64,000 nt of DNA. Origin: Flavobacteriales bacterium. GTDB taxonomy: Bacteria; Bacteroidota; Bacteroidia; Flavobacteriales; JANQLC01. The position numbers were made by a program, and so were the translations under genes. Positions 46,771 to 54,989 of the stretch are shown in pieces (position 1 is the first letter of the stretch; each line of letters opens with the position of its first letter). The stretch covers positions 43,761-107,760 of the forward strand of contig JANQLC010000030.1 of the NCBI GenBank assembly GCA_028280815.1, in the 5' to 3' direction. The notes under the pieces were generated by a model that was given only the letters and a program-made list of their open reading frames with translations, ran no database searches and was not told where the DNA came from.

Positions 46771-48637
46771 ATCGACCGAGGTAAACCAGCAAAATCGAAA
46801 TATCCGAGGGTGACACCCCGCTGATTCGGGATGCTTGTGCCAGGGTTGCCGGTTGGATCCGGCCCAATTTCTCTCGGGCTTCCGAGGAGAGGGAAGTCAA
46901 TCTTTCGTAATCGAAACCCGCCGGTATGCGCAGCTTTTCCAAGCGGCTGAGCTTGGCTGCATTTTCCCGCTCCCGAGCGATATAACCGGCGTATTTCAGG
47001 TGGATTTCCGCCTGCTCGACCACAGCTGCCGGACAGGCTTTGGCCTGCATATAATCCTGGATAGGCGGAATCTTACACAGCTCGGAAAGCTGGATTTGGG
47101 GCCGTTTGACCAAGGCATCCGCCTTGACCGACTGATCGATAACGGGACTGTGATGGGCCTGCAAAAGGGGATTGGCATCGGCTGGAACAATCGATTCCCG
47201 CTGCAAGAAATCGATGAGTTCTCGGGTTTGTCGCCGCTTATCTTCTACGGCCTGCAACCGGCTTTCACCGACCAACCCCAGATCGAAAGCCTTGGCCGTA
47301 AGCCTCAGATCGGCGTTATCCTGACGCAATAGGAGGCGGTATTCCGCCCGAGCGCTAAACATGCGGTAGGGCTCCTCCGTTCCCTTTGTGACCAAATCAT
47401 CGATCAACACGCCGATATAGGCCTTATCCCGGCCCAAGACAAAAGGGGGTTGACCGCTGATCTTGCGCTGGGCATTGATGCCGGCCATCAGGCCCTGGCA
47501 AGCGGCTTCTTCATAGCCGGTCGTACCGTTGATTTGGCCGGCGAAATAGAGGTTTTCTATCCCCTGGGTCTCCAAGCTAGGGTGGAGTTGGGTCGGCAAA
47601 AAATAATCGTATTCTATCGCATAGCCCGGCCTAAAAACCTTGGCACGGGCAAAGCCGGGGATCTGTCGCAAGGCTTTCAGCTGTACATCGTAGGGCAGTG
47701 AGGTGGAAAAACCGTTCACGTAAACCTCGATGGTGTGCCAGCCTTCGGGTTCCACAAAAATCGGGTGGCGATCCCGATCGGCAAAGCGGTTGACCTTGTC
47801 TTCGATGGAAGGGCAATACCGGGGGCCTGCGCTCTGAATGGCTCCGTTAAACATAGGCGAACGGTCAAAACCTGCGCGGAGCGCATCGTGCACGGCGGGT
47901 GAAGTATAGGTGAGGTAGCAGTCGCGTTGGGTCTTGAGCTGGGGCGTATCGGAAAAGCTGAAATGCCCGGGATTCGGATCACCTGGGTCTGGGGTCATCT
48001 TGGAATAGTCCAACGAACGCCCATCCACACGGGGTGAGGTGCCGGTTTTCATCCGTCCCGACTGAAATCCGAGTGAGACCAGCTGTTCGGTCAAGCCGAT
48101 GGCCCGCCGTTCCGCGGAACGGCCGCCGCCAAATCGCTTCTCGCCGATGTGGATCACCCCGTTTAAAAAGGTTCCATTCGTCAGTATGACGGCTTTGGAT
48201 TTGATCTCGACCCCCAACGCGGTTTTTACGCCTACCACCGAGCCCTTTTTCACGAGCAGGCCGGTGACCATCTCCTGGTAGAAATCGACATGGGGAATGC
48301 ACTCCAATACCGCGCGCCACTTCTCAGCGAATCGCATGCGATCACTTTGCGCCCTTGGACTCCACATGGCTGGCCCCTTGGAGCGGTTTAGCATTTTAAA
48401 CTGGATCATCGTGTGATCGGTCACGATGGCCGAATAGCCGCCCAAGGCATCGATTTCGCGCACGATTTGACCCTTTGCGATACCCCCCATGGCGGGGTTG
48501 CAAGACATCTGGCCGAGGGTTTGCAAATTCATGCTGACCAACAGCACAGAAGCTCCCAAATGGGCCGCGGCTGCCGCGGCCTCACAGCCCGCATGCCCAC
48601 CTCCGACGACGATGACATCACAGTCGTTTACGAACAC
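46769..48637 (-). CDS. mnmG: tRNA uridine-5-carboxymethylaminomethyl modification enzyme MnmG (GidA)
   Basis: An FAD-dependent enzyme that with MnmE modifies U34 of certain tRNAs (622 aa, normal). The FAD-binding start is DVIVVGGGHAGCEAAAAAAH, followed by GQMSCNPAMGGIAKGQIVRE, GTFLNGVIHIGEKRFGGGRS, AGQINGTTGYEEAACQGLMA and TEPYRMFSARAEYRLLLRQD; the C-terminal MnmE-binding helices are present. It lies 10 nt behind ybeY on the same strand. Both ends of the gene touch parS-like sites. Confidence 0.97.
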   Translation of the reverse strand: MFVNDCDVIVVGGGHAGCEAAAAAAHLGASVLLVSMNLQTLGQMSCNPAMGGIAKGQIVREIDALGGYSAIVTDHTMIQFKMLNRSKGPAMWSPRAQSDRMRFAEKWRAVLECIPHVDFYQEMVTGLLVKKGSVVGVKTALGVEIKSKAVILTNGTFLNGVIHIGEKRFGGGRSAERRAIGLTEQLVSLGFQSGRMKTGTSPRVDGRSLDYSKMTPDPGDPNPGHFSFSDTPQLKTQRDCYLTYTSPAVHDALRAGFDRSPMFNGAIQSAGPRYCPSIEDKVNRFADRDRHPIFVEPEGWHTIEVYVNGFSTSLPYDVQLKALRQIPGFARAKVFRPGYAIEYDYFLPTQLHPSLETQGIENLYFAGQINGTTGYEEAACQGLMAGINAQRKISGQPPFVLGRDKAYIGVLIDDLVTKGTEEPYRMFSARAEYRLLLRQDNADLRLTAKAFDLGLVGESRLQAVEDKRRQTRELIDFLQRESIVPADANPLLQAHHSPVIDQSVKADALVKRPQIQLSELCKIPPIQDYMQAKACPAAVVEQAEIHLKYAGYIARERENAAKLSRLEKLRIPAGFDYERLTSLSSEAREKLGRIQPATLAQASRISGVSPSDISILLVYLGR

Positions 48638-48643
48638 GACTCT

Positions 48644-48659
48644 GGTTTCACGTGGAACA
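48644..48659 (-). promoter_or_regulatory. parS-like site at the 5' side of mnmG
   Basis: On the minus strand TGTTCCACGTGAAACC, 15 of 16 to the consensus. It also encodes the last codons of ybeY (CST, stop TGA). Confidence 0.75.
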
Positions 48660-49076
48660 TCTATCCCTTAAGCTATCGATATAAAAATCTTCCTTGGCGC
48701 GCATGACCTGTGCATCCCAATCGCCCTGATCGCCATAACCCATCAGGTGCAGCAGGCCGTGTACCGCAACGCGGCACAATTCGGCTGAGAATGAAACCCC
48801 ATAGGCTTTGGCGTTTTCGCCAACGCGCTCCACACTGACAAAGATATCGGCCTGCAAACCTTTTCCGCTGCTGTAATCAAAGGCGATCACATCGGTGTAA
48901 AAGTCGTGGTTCAAATACCGCTTATTCAGGTCGAGCAAGTAGGCATCACCGCAAAAGACATACGATACATGCGCCAGCTTATAGCCTTCCATTCGAGCGA
49001 CTCGGGTCAGGCCGCTCCCTAGGCCTTGCATCTCTGTCACATCAAAATCCGACTCTGAGAAAAACGCGATCCCCAT
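48648..49076 (-). CDS. ybeY: Endoribonuclease YbeY (rRNA maturation factor)
   Basis: A 142-aa single-strand endonuclease for 16S rRNA maturation. The core ADIFVSVERVGENAKAYGVS and the metal site HGLLHLMGYGDQGDWDAQVM are visible. The third metal ligand of other phyla (GYDH) is replaced by GYGDQ; Bacteroidota members normally have GYKDK there, so this is a phylum trait rather than a lesion. Its last codons lie in a parS-like sequence. Probably cotranscribed with mnmG. Confidence 0.92.
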   Translation of the reverse strand: MGIAFFSESDFDVTEMQGLGSGLTRVARMEGYKLAHVSYVFCGDAYLLDLNKRYLNHDFYTDVIAFDYSSGKGLQADIFVSVERVGENAKAYGVSFSAELCRVAVHGLLHLMGYGDQGDWDAQVMRAKEDFYIDSLRDRCST

Positions 49077-49435
49077 GGCTCAGGTAAGCCTGCTGCAGAG
49101 ACGCCTATATACTTCAGCCCGACCACACGCTTGATAACCCCCATACGACGCCCCTTCTAAACTTCTCATCTCGGCTTAAATCGATTGGACATCAGCAGCT
49201 CCTACATCCACAGTCGCCTGCTGCCCATACCCGAACGCGGATACAAACCGCTCTGGCTTTACCGCTTGCAACAATCCCGCTATTTAGGCTTAGCCGGCTG
49301 CCCCTTAAAAAACGAATGCAAAGCTACTGAAAATAAGAGACCCCACAGCATTTTTGAAACGGAGAAACCACCAGCCATCCCGAGCTTCGACAGGCTAAAC
49401 TAAGCCATTTGGATTTCACAAACGATAAACCCCAT
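49077..49435. other. Intergenic region; possible transposase scrap
   Basis: A plus-strand frame at 49185-49403 includes RYLGLAGCPLKNECKATENK, loosely like the zinc-ribbon of IS1182-type transposases. It is too short and isolated to call. Nothing else is seen. Confidence 0.25.
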
Positions 49436-50008
49436 TCAGCGGTAAAACCCATGCTGTTCCAAAAGGGGAAAGACTTCGCAGGGCAGTAGGGGTTTTACAT
49501 TTTTCCCCGCTCGGATCAGCCTTCGGATTTGGGTGGCGGAAATCTGTATGATGGGCGTTTCCAGCTGCCTTACCCTGGGGTGTGTGACCCACTCGCCGCC
49601 ATCGCTGCCCAATCGCGGATACACATAAATCCGATGGTTTTCGAGGATCGCCGCATAGTCTTTCCAGCGATGAAATGCTCGGAGGTTGTCCGTACCCATG
49701 ATCAGGACGAAGCGGTGTTGGGGAAACCGGCCCCTGAGCTGCGCCAAAGTGGTGGCTGTATAGGCGGGCTTGGGCAGCCGGCATTCGAGGTCGCAGACGC
49801 GCAGCTCGGGATAGCCCGCCGTGGCGAGCCGCAACATCTCCAATCGGTGGCGGGGTTCCAAAAGGACGTCCGCCGACTTAAAGGGGCTCTGCGGTGATAA
49901 TACAAACCAAATTTCATCCAAGTCGGCGTGCCCCAATAGGTGGTTGGCGCTGATCAGGTGTCCCAGGTGAACGGGGTTGAAGGAGCCGAAATACAAGCCG
50001 ATTTTCAA
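49436..50008 (-). CDS. nadD: Nicotinate-nucleotide adenylyltransferase
   Basis: Makes nicotinate adenine dinucleotide from NaMN and ATP in NAD synthesis (190 aa). The nucleotidyltransferase signature GSFNPVHLGHLISANHLL is at the N-terminus, and ISATQIRRLIRAGKNVKPLL is the C-terminal ISxTxxR-type motif (ISATQIR). It lies 4 nt behind gmk in the conserved yicC-gmk-nadD order of Bacteroidota. Confidence 0.95.
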   Translation of the reverse strand: MKIGLYFGSFNPVHLGHLISANHLLGHADLDEIWFVLSPQSPFKSADVLLEPRHRLEMLRLATAGYPELRVCDLECRLPKPAYTATTLAQLRGRFPQHRFVLIMGTDNLRAFHRWKDYAAILENHRIYVYPRLGSDGGEWVTHPRVRQLETPIIQISATQIRRLIRAGKNVKPLLPCEVFPLLEQHGFYR

Positions 50009-50012
50009 AACC

Positions 50013-50603
50013 TCAAGATTTCGTTAAAAATTCCAGCACCCAGGTTTTAGCCCGCTGCTTGGCGCGGCCCAAATCATCGTTGACCAAAATGCGGTCGAAA
50101 CCGCTTTGGTATTCCATCTCTGCGGAGGCCTTGGCCAGGCGCACTGCTATTCTCTCTTCGGATTCGGTATTTCGAGCGCGCAGCCGTGTCTTCAATTCCA
50201 GCAGGGAAGGGGACTTCACAAAGACGGCCAGCGCCGCAGTGGAAAACCGCTTTTTCAGCTTGTGCCCGCCGACCACATCGATATCGAAGATGGGGGTTTT
50301 ACCCCGGTCCCAAATGCGTTTTATCTCGCTCCTCAGGGTGCCGTAGTACTGCGCTGGATAGACCTGTTCCCACTCCAAGAAAGCGTCTTCCCTAATTTTT
50401 TGGCCAAAGGCTTCGATCGAGATGAAGTAATAATTCTCGCCACCTACCTCGTAGGCGCGTTTGGGGCGCGTTGTGCAGGAGATCGAAAAAGTCAGTTCGG
50501 GGATTTCCCTCAACAAATGGTGCACGATGGTCGTCTTGCCACTGCCAGAAGGGGCAGAAAAAATGACGATTCTTTGGTTCTTCCGCACACCGCTAAAGCA
50601 CAT
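50013..50603 (-). CDS. gmk: Guanylate kinase
   Basis: Phosphorylates GMP to GDP (196 aa). The P-loop is IVIFSAPSGSGKTTIVHHLL; the GMP-binding segment is SCTTRPKRAYEVGGENYYFI; FDIDVVGGHKLKKRF follows. The ATG at 50603 overlaps the yicC stop by 11 nt, indicating translational coupling. Confidence 0.96.
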   Translation of the reverse strand: MCFSGVRKNQRIVIFSAPSGSGKTTIVHHLLREIPELTFSISCTTRPKRAYEVGGENYYFISIEAFGQKIREDAFLEWEQVYPAQYYGTLRSEIKRIWDRGKTPIFDIDVVGGHKLKKRFSTAALAVFVKSPSLLELKTRLRARNTESEERIAVRLAKASAEMEYQSGFDRILVNDDLGRAKQRAKTWVLEFLTKS

Positions 50604-51453
50604 TTGGGATCTGTTCTTTTATGCCTTCGAGCGCTGCTTTCATCTGCACCACGATCCTTTGCCATTCCACGTGGTTTGCCTTGGTGCCCAGGGTGTTGAT
50701 CTCCCTGCCGATCTCCTGGCTGATAAAGCCCAAAATCTTTCCGTTTCGCTCGGGGCTTTGGAGTTGTTTTAGGAAGTGATCGAGGTGGCTTTGCAGCCGT
50801 GCCTGCTCCTCGGAAACGTCCAACCGCTGCAAATGGTAAATCAATTCTTGCGCCAAGCGGTTCTCGTCCACCTCTTGTGCCGCCCGCGCCAAGGATTCGC
50901 GTAGCTTTGCCTCCACCCGCGCCACGCGCTCGGCTTCAAAGGGTTTTAACTGCCCTGAGAATGCGCATATCGCTTGGATGCCCTGGGTTAAATCCCGCGC
51001 CAAAGCCTCGCCCTCCTTGCGCCGAAAATCGATTACCTGCGCTGTGGCCGCACGGACGGCTTGCATAACTTGTTGCCACTGCGCCTCATCGATCGGCTCC
51101 TCGGCCACGCCAATCGCAGCGGGCAGCCTCATGGCAATGGCCAGGGCGTCAGCGGGCTCCAATGCGGGAACCAGGGCCTGCAGCTCAGCCATATAGTCCT
51201 GTACGATGGCCGTGTTGATCGCTTGGGATCGCTTCCGATCAGCCCGCTCCACGACCAGTGAAAAGGTTACTTTCCCCCTTTGTAGGGATTGAGACAAAAA
51301 GTTTCGGACGGCTGGCTCCCGCTTGCTGCAAAAGGCAGGCATGTGAATCTGAATGTCTGCATACCGGCTGTTTAGCGTTTTGATCTCAACGCTAAAAGCT
51401 CGATCCCCGATCTCGAGCCGGGATTCCCCGAAACCGGTCAGGGATTGAATCAT
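50593..51453 (-). CDS. YicC family endoribonuclease
   Basis: A 286-aa protein with both YicC parts: N-terminal MIQSLTGFGESRLEIGDRAF and SLKTLNSRYADI-like segment, and the C-terminal DUF1732 region ending GREINTLGTKANHVEWQRIV plus MKAALEGIKEQIPNVL. E. coli YicC has been shown to be an endoribonuclease. First gene of yicC-gmk-nadD. A short piece resembling its bases at 51310-51345 recurs at 52461-52495. Confidence 0.93.
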   Translation of the reverse strand: MIQSLTGFGESRLEIGDRAFSVEIKTLNSRYADIQIHMPAFCSKREPAVRNFLSQSLQRGKVTFSLVVERADRKRSQAINTAIVQDYMAELQALVPALEPADALAIAMRLPAAIGVAEEPIDEAQWQQVMQAVRAATAQVIDFRRKEGEALARDLTQGIQAICAFSGQLKPFEAERVARVEAKLRESLARAAQEVDENRLAQELIYHLQRLDVSEEQARLQSHLDHFLKQLQSPERNGKILGFISQEIGREINTLGTKANHVEWQRIVVQMKAALEGIKEQIPNVL

Positions 51454-51474
51454 GGCAAAAATTTCATATCAAAA

Positions 51475-52374
51475 CTAAGCATTCCTAGCCTTTTGGTTTT
51501 GAAAGCTGACGAGATAGACCCCGAAAAAGACCAAGGCCATCGCCACTACTTTTACGACATTCAGGGAATCCTTACCCAAGAAAAAGGCGAAAATACTGCT
51601 GAAAACCGGTTGGAGATAGACATATACCCCCACGGTAGAGGCGCGCACCTTTTTCATGGCGGTCAGGTTGAACAGATAAGCGAGACAGGAGAGCATCACA
51701 ACCACGTAGAACAGGCTGAATATCGCTTCACTGGGTAAGGCCGCCCAGGAGATGGAAGCCACTTCTTCGTAGCCAAAGGTAAACACCAGGAACAAACCGA
51801 AGAGGTATAGGTATTTGGCTACTGTAACGGCCGAGTAGCGCGTCATTAAAGGCTTGGCCAAAACCAAGTAAACCGCATAGCTCAGCGCATTGATGAGGAC
51901 CATAAAATTGCCGAGTTGTGGGTCGGTGGCCACGACTGGATCCCGCTTGCCATTGAGAATTAATACCAAGGCCCCTGCGATGGCACTAACTATGCCCCAG
52001 GTTTTTAAAAGGGTAATCCGCTCCCTTAAGAAGACGACCGAAAGCGCCAACACCATAATGGGCGTGGCACTCATCAAGATGCTGGCGCTGATGGGAGCGG
52101 TTAAGCTGAGCCCGTAAAAAAAAGAGAGCTGATTGACGGCTACCCCAAAGATAGCGCACAAAAAGAGCCGGGCAAAGGCTTGGGGTCTGATTTTCTCGCG
52201 TTTGAGGAAGAGACCGGCGCACCAAAAAAACAAGACCGCACCACAAGCCCGCAGCAGGATAAAGCCAAAAGGGCTTACGTATTCCGGCATAGCCAAGCGG
52301 GCAATGGGGTAATTGGCCCCGTAAATTAAGGTAGCTGCCAGTAAAAACAGATGGGATCGCCAGATTTTTATCAT
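51475..52374 (-). CDS. EamA/DMT family transporter
   Basis: A 299-aa inner-membrane protein with two EamA repeats, ten hydrophobic segments (for example LFLLAATLIYGANYPIARLA, TAPISASILMSATPIMVLAL, STVGVYVYLQPVFSSIFAFF). It probably exports a small metabolite; the substrate is unknown. A -7 box TACCTTTG lies 17 nt upstream. Confidence 0.92.
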   Translation of the reverse strand: MIKIWRSHLFLLAATLIYGANYPIARLAMPEYVSPFGFILLRACGAVLFFWCAGLFLKREKIRPQAFARLFLCAIFGVAVNQLSFFYGLSLTAPISASILMSATPIMVLALSVVFLRERITLLKTWGIVSAIAGALVLILNGKRDPVVATDPQLGNFMVLINALSYAVYLVLAKPLMTRYSAVTVAKYLYLFGLFLVFTFGYEEVASISWAALPSEAIFSLFYVVVMLSCLAYLFNLTAMKKVRASTVGVYVYLQPVFSSIFAFFLGKDSLNVVKVVAMALVFFGVYLVSFQNQKARNA

Positions 52375-52390
52375 CGGTTTTTATCCGCTG

Positions 52391-52398
52391 CAAAGGTA
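52391..52398 (-). promoter_or_regulatory. -7 box TACCTTTG for the EamA gene
   Basis: Exact TAnnTTTG on the minus strand, 17 nt before the ATG at 52374. Confidence 0.5.
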
Positions 52399-52585
52399 CA
52401 TTTATATACATGCTATCGGTGAAAACACCCTTTTATCTCCTTAGGCAAAGGGCTCCAAAGGGCTGGTGCCCGCTTGCTGCAAAAGGCGGTTATGCGAAGT
52501 AAAACACAGGCAAAAATCACCCGATAGGGACGGGGAAAAAGCGGCGATTTATCCTTTGGCTTCAGCGGCCACCGTTTTGCAAGGC

Positions 52586-53167
52586 TTATCCCATTTTAAA
52601 TACATCTCGGGTAGATAGATAAAAGTCCATTAGTAAAACCAGGCTGACTACGAGGACTTGTATGGGGTGCTTACCTTTTGTCCCGCTACTCAACTCCATT
52701 CCAAAGACAATTGTGGCGGTGATCAGCATGGCGTATGTCAGCATGGAATCGCAAAAATACCACTCCGTCATCTTCAGTTGCGCAACCACATCAGCCGTGC
52801 CATGGATATCTTTCAACTCCTCCTTTAAAAGGATAAAGACCAACGCCATTCTCAGCGCTTCAAATGCGATAAAGACGACCACTGCCCAGCGCAAGCCGCC
52901 GATGAGTATAGGCGTATCTATGTCAAATGCAAAGAGATCGACAAAAAAGTGACAAATCGCTGAAACCAATAATATGACGATCACCGAAACCAGCGTGCTA
53001 AGGGTTAAAGCGACATAGCCCGAAAGCCGAGCCGACTGGATGATATCGGGACTCAAAATCTCCGTGGTGAGACTTACTTTTAAAAATCCAGCGGCCATCG
53101 AGGTGATCAAATAAACAAAAAGGGTTAGTACATATCGCGAAAGCTCTTTTTGCATCACTGCGCTCAT
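52586..53167 (-). CDS. Multi-TM protein of the putative peptide cluster
   Basis: A 193-aa protein with five or six hydrophobic segments (YVLTLFVYLITSMAAGFLKV, ALTLSTLVSVIVILLVSAIC, WAVVVFIAFEALRMALVFIL, SMLTYAMLITATIVFGMEL, VLVVSLVLLMDFYLST). The family is not recognised. ATG 53167 overlaps the stop of the SpoIIM-like gene as ATGA, so its production is coupled. Last gene of the cluster. It could be an immunity or export component; this is inferred from context only. Confidence 0.7.
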   Translation of the reverse strand: MSAVMQKELSRYVLTLFVYLITSMAAGFLKVSLTTEILSPDIIQSARLSGYVALTLSTLVSVIVILLVSAICHFFVDLFAFDIDTPILIGGLRWAVVVFIAFEALRMALVFILLKEELKDIHGTADVVAQLKMTEWYFCDSMLTYAMLITATIVFGMELSSGTKGKHPIQVLVVSLVLLMDFYLSTRDVFKMG

Positions 53168-53646
53168 AAAACCTCGAGGCATGCAGCCAACAACAGACAG
53201 AGCGTGGGCAAGGCTAATCCCTTTAAATCGAGAAACGCTTCTCGGCGTATGCCCCGCTCGAGCAGGATTTCCCTGAAAAAGAAAAACCCTTTAAACCCCA
53301 TTTGAGAAAACAACACCAAACCATATAGTTCAAGCGGTATGTGTTTCGAGTAGTACAATAGGTGTCCCACATCCAAAACGCGAAACGCAGCGCTGTAAAC
53401 TATTCCCAACATATAGCCATTCCAAAACAACAAACCCACGGTTAACAGACCGGCTGTAAAAAACCCCAACACGGAAAGCATCAGGCCGAGCAACGAATTG
53501 TTCAAGAATATATCCACAAGGTTTACCCCTGTCTGTATGGCCTCCATATCGCCATAATCGATGGCATATCCCTTGGCAAATGCTTCGCTTGGGCATGCGG
53601 CATAAAAGAAGAAGTAAAAGAGGAATCCCGAGATGGTGATCGACAA
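53164..53646 (-). CDS. SpoIIM/DUF95-like membrane protein
   Basis: A 160-aa protein with four to five membrane segments. The pattern NNSLLGLMLSVLGFFTAGLL, LFWNGYMLGIVYSAAF, HIPLELYGLVLFSQMGFKGF is that of the SpoIIM/DUF95 family (NN, NG, then an E near the G-rich end). DUF95 proteins accompany circular bacteriocin precursors in Firmicutes. The start is TTG 53646, 16 nt behind the M48 gene, and is uncertain. Coupled to the next gene. Confidence 0.7.
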   Translation of the reverse strand: MSITISGFLFYFFFYAACPSEAFAKGYAIDYGDMEAIQTGVNLVDIFLNNSLLGLMLSVLGFFTAGLLTVGLLFWNGYMLGIVYSAAFRVLDVGHLLYYSKHIPLELYGLVLFSQMGFKGFFFFREILLERGIRREAFLDLKGLALPTLCLLLAACLEVL

Positions 53647-53662
53647 TGCAAAAATACGGGCT

Positions 53663-54544
53663 CTAATGGCTGTGTACTTGGATGTAGCGCTCCCTTTTCA
53701 ACAGACTCGGATGGGTGATGCCGCCTTTTGACACTCTGCCCTTTGAAAGTGTATCCAATGTCCTGAGCGCCGCGATCAGCTCTTTTGAACCGCTTCGCTC
53801 GGCGGCGTAAGCATCCGCTTGAAGCTCCATACGGCGCTGAACTTTTCCAGGGAAGTACCACCATGCCAATCCCGCCACACCCCCCCAGACGAAGACGCCC
53901 AAGGGCTGTACAAAAGGGTAGGACATAAATATGCGCTGGCCTGCATAGCTAAAGATGAAAAGTGCGGTGACAAAACAAGCTATTACAACGAGATGAACCT
54001 CGTATAATTTAGACAAATGATTGTGCTTTAGATGCCCCACCTCGTGGAGCGCCAGGCTGTGCAGTTGGCTTTCGGGCATTTTTTCTACCAAATCTGCGCC
54101 GATTAAAATGGTTTTTGAAAAGGGCAATACACCGGTCGCATAAGCGCCTGTCGCGCGGTTTCTGATGATCCGAATGTGGTAATCACATCCATTGCGCCTT
54201 AAAAAATCTTCCAATTCAGGACTCCTATCGTATTTCTTACTCAAAATAAGAGACAGGATGGGACGAACCATATAATGGTAGCTCGGGATTATTGAGACGA
54301 AGAGCACGCAAAAGGCAAATCCAATTGGAGCGCTTTGAGAGGCTAAAAAATCAGCTGTAAACCATGCCCCCCCCCCTATAACAGCTGAGAAGAACAAGGT
54401 TTCTATGGCGGTTACACCCATGTCTATATCGATGTTTTGCTTTATCGATTCCTTATGGCATATAAGCGCTATAGCGACTGCTAGAACCCGAATAAACAGA
54501 GTTGCTACATATAAGGTCAGTCCAAGCAGAAAATACTTTCCCAT
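53663..54544 (-). CDS. M48 family membrane metallopeptidase
   Basis: A 293-aa zinc protease with N-terminal membrane helices, the HExxH site SLALHEVGHLKHNHLSKL, further helices (VIACFVTALFIFSYAG), and the third-ligand segment MELQADAYAAERSG. This is the HtpX/Ste24-type arrangement. In this cluster it could process the small peptide encoded 52 nt upstream; this is inference. Note the specific segment GAYATGVLPFSKTILIGADL before the active site, typical of M48. Confidence 0.9.
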   Translation of the reverse strand: MGKYFLLGLTLYVATLFIRVLAVAIALICHKESIKQNIDIDMGVTAIETLFFSAVIGGGAWFTADFLASQSAPIGFAFCVLFVSIIPSYHYMVRPILSLILSKKYDRSPELEDFLRRNGCDYHIRIIRNRATGAYATGVLPFSKTILIGADLVEKMPESQLHSLALHEVGHLKHNHLSKLYEVHLVVIACFVTALFIFSYAGQRIFMSYPFVQPLGVFVWGGVAGLAWWYFPGKVQRRMELQADAYAAERSGSKELIAALRTLDTLSKGRVSKGGITHPSLLKRERYIQVHSH

Positions 54545-54596
54545 AACTTAAGCGTTTCTTTTTTGGATTATGCGCAGAGGGAAATGGCGTTTTAAT

Positions 54597-54872
54597 TTAC
54601 AGCGCTCCCACGCCTGCACCGATGGCTGTGCCGATGGGGCCGCCAAGAAAAGTGCCGAGCTCTCCGCCTATTTCCGCCCCTGCCCACGCTGCTCCTTCAG
54701 CACCTAAACTACCAGCTGCTGCGCTAGAAACGGTTTTTACCGCCCCTCCGCCACCACAGGCCTTAGCCACCGCCCAGCCTGCATTTGCCGAAGCGCGCTT
54801 CTGAAATTTACCCACCGATAGCAATCCCATAACCAATAGGGTTAGAATCAAAACAGATTTTCTCTTTTTCAT
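54597..54872 (-). CDS. Small Gly/Ala-rich secreted peptide, bacteriocin-like
   Basis: A 91-aa precursor: basic N-terminus and hydrophobic signal (MKKRKSVLILTLLVMGLLS), a short link (VGKFQKRASANA), then about 60 residues almost without charge and rich in Gly, Ala and Ser, with GxxxG-type spacing (AGAEIGGELGTFLGGPIGTA and IGAGVGAL at the end) and one Cys in KACGGGG. Such a core resembles class II or circular bacteriocins and other membrane-inserting peptides. It is followed by M48, SpoIIM-like and multi-TM genes on the same strand. No family is recognised. Confidence 0.6.
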   Translation of the reverse strand: MKKRKSVLILTLLVMGLLSVGKFQKRASANAGWAVAKACGGGGAVKTVSSAAAGSLGAEGAAWAGAEIGGELGTFLGGPIGTAIGAGVGAL

Positions 54873-54989
54873 GACTTACAGATTTAAATTAAACAGCATT
54901 TGTCGACCTATCCCTCCTTATTTAGTCTTTCAACTGTTTTTCAGTATCTGACTCGTGACTTTACGATGCCAATATACAAAAAATAATTT

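Noticed and set aside
48644..48659. YbeY without its third metal ligand as a broken enzyme
   Set aside because: Bacteroidota YbeY proteins normally lack the DH after GY, so the change is not a lesion.
49185..49403. Transposase fragment of IS1182 type
   Set aside because: Only the GCPLKNECK-like piece is suggestive; no catalytic residues or inverted repeats are present.
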